Shown here one piece after another: positions 5,180 through 9,272 of a stretch of DNA of 9,272 nt. Made by a program: the position numbers and the translations under genes. How positions within the stretch are numbered: the stretch's first letter is position 1; each line of letters begins with the position of its first letter. The stretch lies in NCBI GenBank assembly GCA_964416365.1, contig CAYQDO010000032.1, forward strand, positions 1 through 9,272. The letters run 5' to 3'. A model generated the notes under the pieces. The model was not told the origin of the DNA and searched no databases. It worked only from the letters and a program-made list of their open reading frames with translations. This DNA comes from DUUS01 sp964416365 (GTDB lineage: Bacteria > Bacillota_I > Bacilli_A > RF39 > UBA660).

Positions 5180-6688
5180 ATGAAATATTTAAAATATTTA
5201 GGCCTTTTAGTATTATTGTTTCCTTTACGAGTTAACGCCTTAATAGAATTTAATTGTAAAGGTCCAGCTAAACCTGGCAGTGAAGTATCATGTGATATTA
5301 AATCAGATAGTACTGTCAAGCATTTTGAAGCTACTTTAGTCCATAGCGATAAAGCCACTTATTTTGGAGTAATACCAGGGACAGGATTCAATAACGAAAC
5401 TATTCAAAAGAATTTAAAATTTACATCAAGTTCAGGTGGCATTAATATTGCTACTATTCAGATGTTTGTTCCAAATAGTGTTACTACTACAACTAGTTTC
5501 ACGGTAGGTTTAAATAATATCAAATATATTTTGGCTAATTATGAAGAATTAATATCTCAAAATAGTTTAAGTACCATTGTTTATATTGTGCCACCAACTA
5601 CGACTACAAAAAAGGTTACTACTACAACTAAGAAGGCAGATCCTCAAACACCAGGAACTTCAAAAACCTTTACAGTTACTTTAGATAGTAATAATGGAAC
5701 TAATAAAAAAGAAACTTTAAGTTGTGAAACTACCGGAAGTAATTGTAATATTGATTTGACTAAAATAACTGAGCCATCTCGTATTGGATATACTTTTGCT
5801 GGTTGGGGTAATACGGCTAATTGTACTTCTGGAAGTAAATCATCATATAAAGCTGATAGTAATGCCACATTGTATGCTTGTTGGGGTGTAAGTACTACTA
5901 CTGCACCAATTACATCAGGTGAGACATTACACTTAAAATCTTTAAAAATTGAAGGCCAAGAAATCAGTTTTAGTAAATTTAAATTTAATTATGATATTAA
6001 GGTTTTATATGAAATTGAAAGTTTGGTCATTAAGGCTGAACCAGTGTCTGAGGATATCATAGTCGAAATAGGTGATGCTTCAGCATTACAAGTAGGAGAA
6101 AATAAGATTTCGATAATCTTAACTGATGAAGAAAACAATACTTCTGAATATGTTGTAAACGTTAATAGATTAAATGAAGGCGAAGAGATTAGAGAGCTAT
6201 CTTCTGATGCTACTTTAAAAAGTGTATCTTTAGGTAAATATTCAGTGGCTTTTTCTCCAGCTATAATCGATTATACTTTAGAAGTAGATTCTAAAACCAC
6301 ATCAATTCCAGTAACAGCTGAAGTAACTGATGCTAACGCTACTTATGACGTAGAAGGAAATACAAATATAACTAATGGAACAGTTATTAAAATAAATGTT
6401 ACAGCGGAAGACGGAACTACTAATGTTTATAATTTTTATATCACTGTTAAGAAAAATTACTTTGAAGAAAACAAACTTTATTTAATAATAGCTGGTGGAT
6501 TATTTCTTCTTCTGATAGCGTTATTATTAATTAATCGCGCTAAAAAGAAACAAAACAAACCACCAATGGGAGGCTCTAAGGCACCGAAAAAGAAAGTTCC
6601 AACTGCAGCACCTAAATCTGTACCTAGAACATTCTCAAGACCTACGGTAACTAATCCCGAACCTAAAGTGGAAGTACTAGATATATAA
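5180..6688 (+). CDS. Secreted, C-terminally membrane-anchored surface protein with InlB-type repeat and cadherin-like domains
   Basis: This 502-residue protein starts with a signal peptide (1-20, likely cut after VNA). Residues 21-137 form a beta-rich module with a cohesin/Ig-like look (PGSEVSCDI, then FTVGLNN) and two Cys (26, 38). A Thr/Lys linker (140-152) leads to a Listeria-Bacteroides InlB-type repeat at about 163-236, with its hallmark RIGYTFAGWG and LYACW and four Cys (182, 189, 215, 234). Two cadherin-like beta-sandwich modules follow, about 252-331 (LKSLKIEG...) and 346-424 (LKSVSLGK...DYTLEV). One membrane span (about 434-452) precedes a Lys/Pro-rich cytoplasmic tail of about 50 residues. 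There is no LPXTG motif, so it is held by the membrane. Such modules usually bind ligands or act as spacers; adhesion is inference. ATG 5180 is supported by AGGAAGG upstream and the signal peptide. Confidence 0.87.
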   Translation: MKYLKYLGLLVLLFPLRVNALIEFNCKGPAKPGSEVSCDIKSDSTVKHFEATLVHSDKATYFGVIPGTGFNNETIQKNLKFTSSSGGINIATIQMFVPNSVTTTTSFTVGLNNIKYILANYEELISQNSLSTIVYIVPPTTTTKKVTTTTKKADPQTPGTSKTFTVTLDSNNGTNKKETLSCETTGSNCNIDLTKITEPSRIGYTFAGWGNTANCTSGSKSSYKADSNATLYACWGVSTTTAPITSGETLHLKSLKIEGQEISFSKFKFNYDIKVLYEIESLVIKAEPVSEDIIVEIGDASALQVGENKISIILTDEENNTSEYVVNVNRLNEGEEIRELSSDATLKSVSLGKYSVAFSPAIIDYTLEVDSKTTSIPVTAEVTDANATYDVEGNTNITNGTVIKINVTAEDGTTNVYNFYITVKKNYFEENKLYLIIAGGLFLLLIALLLINRAKKKQNKPPMGGSKAPKKKVPTAAPKSVPRTFSRPTVTNPEPKVEVLDI

Positions 6689-6714
6689 GATTTCTTTTAA
6701 GAGAAATCTTTTTT
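6687..6714 (+). terminator. Terminator after the surface protein gene
   Basis: AAGATTTCT (6687-6695) and AGAAATCTT (6702-6710) form a perfect 9-base stem around a 6-base loop, with Ts running to 6714. The stem uses the last two bases of the TAA stop. It is one of the clearest terminators in the window. Confidence 0.85.
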
Positions 6715-6716
6715 CA

Positions 6717-6741
6717 TGGTATAATATTTTTATATGGTGAT
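6717..6741 (+). promoter_or_regulatory. Extended -10 promoter and displaced Shine-Dalgarno of the recombinase gene
   Basis: TG-G-TATAAT (6717-6725) starts three bases after the preceding terminator's T-run. No -35 match is visible because that position falls inside the terminator stem. Transcription should start near 6732, giving a leader of about 13 bases. GGTGATCC (6736-6743) is complementary to the GGAUCACC portion of the 16S rRNA 3' end, and its aligned spacing to the ATG at 6745 is about seven bases. Confidence 0.65.
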
Positions 6742-6744
6742 CCT

Positions 6745-7635
6745 ATGAAAGATATTATTTATGAATTTTTAGATTATATATCTCTAGAAAAAAAATATTC
6801 TGATAATACCGAAACTAATTATGAAATTGATTTAAATAAATACGGAAAATTTTTAGCTGATAATAAAAAGAATTATTTAATTGTTCACTATCAGGATATT
6901 AGTGAATATATTATATATTTAAAAAAAAGCGGTTATAAATCAACTAGTATTAATCGTAATTTAAGTACATTAAGAAGTTTTTATAATTTTTTGGTAGGTG
7001 AAAATAAAATAAATAACAATCCTTTGGATTTAGTTAAAGGAATGAAACAAGAAAAAAGACTGCCAAATTATTTTAAATATCATGAATTTGAAGTAATGCT
7101 TGATACTTTAAAAGAAGATACACCTTTAAATAATCGTAATAGATTAATACTAGAATTATTATTTGCCACAGGCATCAGAGTTAGTGAGCTAGTGAACATT
7201 AAACTATTAGATGTTTCTTTTAAAGAAAAAGAAATCAAAGTATTTGGTAAAGGTAGTAAAGAAAGAATTGTTTTTTTTGGTAATTATTGTAAGACCATTT
7301 TGGATAAATATCTTAAAGAAGATCGAATTTTACTTTTAAAAGATAAAAATAACGATTATTTACTTATAAACCATTTGGGTAATAAATTAACTGATCGTGG
7401 TGTCCGTTTAATTATTGATAAAATTATTAAACAATCAGGGATTACTTCCAAAGTATCCCCGCACACTTTCAGGCACACTTTTGCCACAATTATGCTAAAT
7501 GAAGGATGCGACATTAAAAGTGTTCAGGAACTACTTGGTCATGTTAATTTAAATACAACAAGTATCTATACTCATCTGACTAATGAAGAGGTTAGGCGTG
7601 CTTATTTAAAATCACACCCGAGAGCTAAAAAATAA
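6745..7635 (+). CDS. xerC: XerC/XerD-type site-specific tyrosine recombinase
   Basis: This 296-residue protein has the two-domain Xer layout. An N-terminal SAM-like DNA-clasping domain covers about 1-90 (NRNLSTLRSFYNFL at 70-83). The catalytic domain covers about 105-296. All active-site residues are present: R145 (ATGIRVSEL), K169 (GKGSKER), H240 and R243 (HTFRH), H266 (LLGH) and the nucleophile Y275 (SIYTHL). Length and the ending HPRAKK match chromosomal Xer proteins, which act in pairs at dif near the terminus to resolve chromosome dimers. The VQELLGH and HPRAK endings lean towards XerC over XerD, but that is not decisive. It lacks the N-terminal arm-binding domain of phage and ICE integrases, and no attachment site or tRNA is nearby. 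It has its own promoter and does not appear to belong to a mobile element. Confidence 0.85.
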   Translation: MKDIIYEFLDYISLEKKYSDNTETNYEIDLNKYGKFLADNKKNYLIVHYQDISEYIIYLKKSGYKSTSINRNLSTLRSFYNFLVGENKINNNPLDLVKGMKQEKRLPNYFKYHEFEVMLDTLKEDTPLNNRNRLILELLFATGIRVSELVNIKLLDVSFKEKEIKVFGKGSKERIVFFGNYCKTILDKYLKEDRILLLKDKNNDYLLINHLGNKLTDRGVRLIIDKIIKQSGITSKVSPHTFRHTFATIMLNEGCDIKSVQELLGHVNLNTTSIYTHLTNEEVRRAYLKSHPRAKK

Positions 7636-7658
7636 TTGTCAAATTTTATAATTTCTAT

Positions 7659-7698
7659 TTGTTCTTCTTATTATTTATGTTAAAATAGACTATGGTGG
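7659..7698 (+). promoter_or_regulatory. Promoter and Shine-Dalgarno of the single-span membrane protein gene
   Basis: TTGTTC (7659-7664) is 16 bases from TAAAAT (7681-7686), with TG at 7678-7679 (TATGTTAAAAT, the same 11-mer as the surface protein promoter). GGTGG (7694-7698) precedes the ATG at 7706 by seven bases. The leader would be about 13 bases. I see no convincing terminator between the recombinase stop (7635) and this promoter, only a weak CAAAT/ATTTG repeat. Confidence 0.65.
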
Positions 7699-7705
7699 TT
7701 ACCTT

Positions 7706-8362
7706 ATGAATGATAATACAAAAAAACTAGGATTAATCCTTTCGGGTATTGTTTTAGTTATTATTGTTTTTATTCTAATTTATTTTATAACTTATTTATT
7801 TAAAATTGACAAGGAAACACCCAATATAACCACTACGACTACAAAAAGAATAGATGATGGATTTAGGGAACTGAGTCAGGAAGAAAAAATTAGTTTTAAT
7901 GAACATTTCAATGATGACAATTTATTAAAATCTTTTAATAATTCTTATGAAAATGATTTTAATAAGAAGGATGTTAATTTATTAGAATCAGAAGAAAACA
8001 AATTTAAATTCATATACACTTATATAAGTTTAAACAAGATAAGCAATAAGATAAACCATACCTTGATTAATGAGTATAGTCAAAAAATATTTAAGACAGA
8101 CTTATATGAAGGAAATTTTCAAAAGTATTTAAAAGATGGTTACTATGAATATGAAATAAAATATAATAATCTGGAATACTGTTTAAAAGTGAATAAAGTT
8201 AAAGAAAATGTTTTATTAATAGATATGATTTCCCGTGAGGAAAATAACTGTGATATTAATCTTATTGATTATGATAAGACTTTAGTTGTTCATCAATTAA
8301 AGGTCACTTATGAAATAATTAATAATGATTATATATATAAATCATTTATGATATTAAACTAG
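7706..8362 (+). CDS. Single-span membrane protein with extracellular domain, unknown function
   Basis: I do not recognise this 218-residue protein. A short Lys-containing N-terminus (MNDNTKK) is followed by one strongly hydrophobic span (about 8-32). No signal-peptidase site is obvious, so it is likely a membrane anchor with the C-terminus outside. An external Thr-rich linker (ITTTTTKR, 41-48) leads to a charged, Asn/Lys/Glu-rich domain of about 170 residues with two Cys (159 and 182) that might form a disulphide. From about 145 onward, alternating patterns (YYEYEIKYNN, then ENVLLIDMI, then VTYEIINNDYIYKSFMIL) suggest a beta-sheet. No catalytic motif is visible. Its start is supported by GGTGG seven bases upstream. 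The TAG stop is 16 bases before ppdK and overlaps that gene's Shine-Dalgarno, so co-transcription is possible. Confidence 0.82.
   Translation: MNDNTKKLGLILSGIVLVIIVFILIYFITYLFKIDKETPNITTTTTKRIDDGFRELSQEEKISFNEHFNDDNLLKSFNNSYENDFNKKDVNLLESEENKFKFIYTYISLNKISNKINHTLINEYSQKIFKTDLYEGNFQKYLKDGYYEYEIKYNNLEYCLKVNKVKENVLLIDMISREENNCDINLIDYDKTLVVHQLKVTYEIINNDYIYKSFMILN
8349..8357 (+). promoter_or_regulatory. Candidate extended -10 for ppdK inside the end of the preceding gene
   Basis: TG-A-TATTAA (8349-8357) resembles the TG-N-TAWAAT pattern used elsewhere in the window, and it would place a start near 8364. No clear -35 is visible. That start would cut into the Shine-Dalgarno at 8361-8367, which weakens the case. 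PPDK may instead be read from the 7681 promoter. Confidence 0.2.
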
Positions 8363-8367
8363 GAGGG
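8361..8367 (+). promoter_or_regulatory. ppdK: Strong Shine-Dalgarno of ppdK overlapping the upstream stop codon
   Basis: AGGAGGG (8361-8367) shares its first two bases with the TAG stop (8360-8362) of the preceding gene and lies 11 bases before the ATG at 8379. The arrangement would let ribosomes finishing the upstream gene re-initiate on ppdK. Confidence 0.7.
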
Positions 8368-8378
8368 AGAAAAAATAA

Positions 8379-9272
8379 ATGAAAAAGTACGTATACCTTT
8401 TTAAAGAAGGAAATAAGGATATGCGCGATCTTCTTGGTGGCAAGGGCGCTAATTTAGCAGAAATGACTAGCATTGGTTTACCGGTTCCTCGAGGATTTAC
8501 TGTCACTACTGAAGCTTGTACAGCTTACTATGAGGCAGGAGAACAAATTAGTGAAGATATTAAAGAAGAAATCTTTAAATCTTTAGAAGAATTAGAAAAA
8601 ATTACTGAAAAGAAATTTGGAGATATTCATAATCCACTTTTAGTATCTGTAAGAAGTGGTTCTAGAGCAAGTATGCCTGGAATGATGGATACAGTATTAA
8701 ACTTAGGGCTTAACGATGAAGTAGCTGCTAGCTTTGCAGAAGATACTAAAAATCCAAGATTTGCTTATGATTCTTACAGAAGATTTATTCAAATGTTCTC
8801 AGATGTTGTTATGGGATTCCCTAAAAGCTCATTTGAAAGATTATTTGATAAAATCAAAGAAGAAAAAAATATTGAATTTGATACAGAATTAACTGCAGAA
8901 GATTTAAAAGAAGTAGTTGATATTTTCAAACAAGAATATTTAAAACATGCTGGAAAAGAATTTCCACAAGATCCAAAAGAACAACTTTTCGAAGCTATTA
9001 AAGCGGTATTTAGAAGTTGGAATAATGATAGGGCTATCACATATAGAAGACTGAATGATATCCCTTCCACATGGGGTACTGCTGTTAATGTCCAAGAAAT
9101 GGTTTATGGTAACCGTGGAGAAACTTCTGGAACCGGTGTTGCTTTTACAAGAAATCCAGCAACTGGTGAAAAAGCCCTTTATGGGGAATATTTAATGAAT
9201 GCTCAAGGTGAAGATGTTGTAGCTGGAATTCGTACACCACAAAGCATTGAAACTTTAAAAGATGTAATGCCA
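8379..9272 (+). CDS. ppdK: Pyruvate, phosphate dikinase, N-terminal part (runs off the window)
   Basis: The frame is open for 298 codons from the ATG to the window edge. PPDK interconverts pyruvate + ATP + Pi with phosphoenolpyruvate + AMP + PPi in the cytoplasm. In PPi-economising fermenters it often acts in the glycolytic, ATP-forming direction. The fragment covers the start of the N-terminal ATP-grasp nucleotide-binding domain: GGKGANLAEM (20-29, K22), GFTVTTEAC (39-47), and the hallmark VRSGSRASMPGMMDTVLN (91-108, R92). Near the end come WGTAVNVQEMVYGN (222-235) and the GTGVAFTRNPATGE stretch (251-264), both characteristic of PPDK rather than PEP synthase. Full-length enzymes have about 870-900 residues, so the phosphohistidine swivelling domain and the TIM-barrel PEP domain lie beyond the window. 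The start matches family N-termini and has a strong ribosome site. Confidence 0.96.
   Translation, partial: MKKYVYLFKEGNKDMRDLLGGKGANLAEMTSIGLPVPRGFTVTTEACTAYYEAGEQISEDIKEEIFKSLEELEKITEKKFGDIHNPLLVSVRSGSRASMPGMMDTVLNLGLNDEVAASFAEDTKNPRFAYDSYRRFIQMFSDVVMGFPKSSFERLFDKIKEEKNIEFDTELTAEDLKEVVDIFKQEYLKHAGKEFPQDPKEQLFEAIKAVFRSWNNDRAITYRRLNDIPSTWGTAVNVQEMVYGNRGETSGTGVAFTRNPATGEKALYGEYLMNAQGEDVVAGIRTPQSIETLKDVMP

Noticed and set aside
5155..5358. Minus-strand open frame of 67 codons
   Set aside because: It overlaps the signal peptide and first domain of the surface protein and has no ribosome site or family resemblance.
5588..5640. ACT/ACA-rich stretch as a microsatellite or CRISPR-like repeat
   Set aside because: The repeats are imperfect Thr codons inside a coding linker, without regular spacers.
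5644..5868. Minus-strand open frame of 74 codons
   Set aside because: It is antisense to the InlB-type repeat, whose residue pattern is clear in the plus strand.
6400..6688. LPXTG sortase signal in the surface protein
   Set aside because: No LPXTG-like motif precedes the C-terminal span, and the tail after the span is far longer than in sortase substrates.
6745..7635. The tyrosine recombinase as integrase of a mobile element
   Set aside because: Its length, domain layout and HPRAKK ending fit chromosomal XerC/XerD; there is no tRNA, att-like direct repeat, excisionase or replication gene around it.
8789..9070. Minus-strand open frame of 93 codons
   Set aside because: It is antisense to the highly conserved ppdK coding sequence and reads as low-complexity Ser/Leu.
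454..9272. Recoding of TGA as Trp, as in Mycoplasma
   Set aside because: All Trp codons seen in the called genes are TGG and no frame needs an internal TGA to stay open. The lack of TGA stops in seven genes is weak evidence in an AT-rich genome.

Overview
This is an AT-rich bacterial window (by eye roughly a quarter to 30 percent G+C) with short intergenic gaps and every gene on the plus strand. The seven complete genes end in TAA or TAG and never TGA. Every Trp I checked is TGG, so nothing points to the Mycoplasma/Spiroplasma code. The protein types (hybrid histidine kinase with a C-terminal HPt domain, surface protein with an InlB-type repeat and cadherin-like sandwiches, PPi-linked pyruvate phosphate dikinase) and the base composition suggest a gut-type AT-rich Bacillota. 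A lineage near the wall-poor or wall-less Bacilli (RF39/Erysipelotrichales-like) is possible. That placement is inference, not proof.

Layout. Positions 1-453 hold no convincing complete gene: a probable 13-codon tail of an upstream gene (2-40), a terminator-like hairpin, a locally GC-richer segment full of inverted and direct repeats (158-240), and a clear promoter for the first gene. Next come a PlsC-like acyltransferase (454-1416) and a membrane hybrid histidine kinase with HisKA, HATPase, REC and HPt domains (1484-3835), closed by a good terminator. A small multi-pass membrane protein (3991-4344) and a metallo-beta-lactamase-fold hydrolase (4404-5120) follow. Then there is a secreted, C-terminally membrane-anchored surface protein (5180-6688), a XerC/XerD-type tyrosine recombinase (6745-7635), a single-span membrane protein of unknown function (7706-8362), and the first 298 codons of pyruvate phosphate dikinase (8379 to the window edge).

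Organisation. The genes look mostly like separate short transcription units rather than one pathway operon. Five starts (genes at 454, 1484, 5180, 6745, 7706) are preceded by an extended -10 promoter of the form TG-N-TAWAAT. Several genes end in a stem-loop that overlaps their own stop codon, and in one case the terminator's T-tract also serves as the -35 of the next promoter. Two genes use a displaced Shine-Dalgarno (GGTGAT) in a very short leader.

Functional links are weak. The acyltransferase, kinase, small membrane protein, surface protein and the protein at 7706 all belong at the membrane or cell surface. XerC/D and PPDK are housekeeping. I found no CRISPR array, rRNA, tRNA, IS element, toxin-antitoxin pair or recognisable defence system. 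I do not see convincing evidence of a new multi-gene system. The best leads are the structured 158-240 segment, the kinase without a nearby response regulator, and the matching Thr-rich linkers of two surface proteins.
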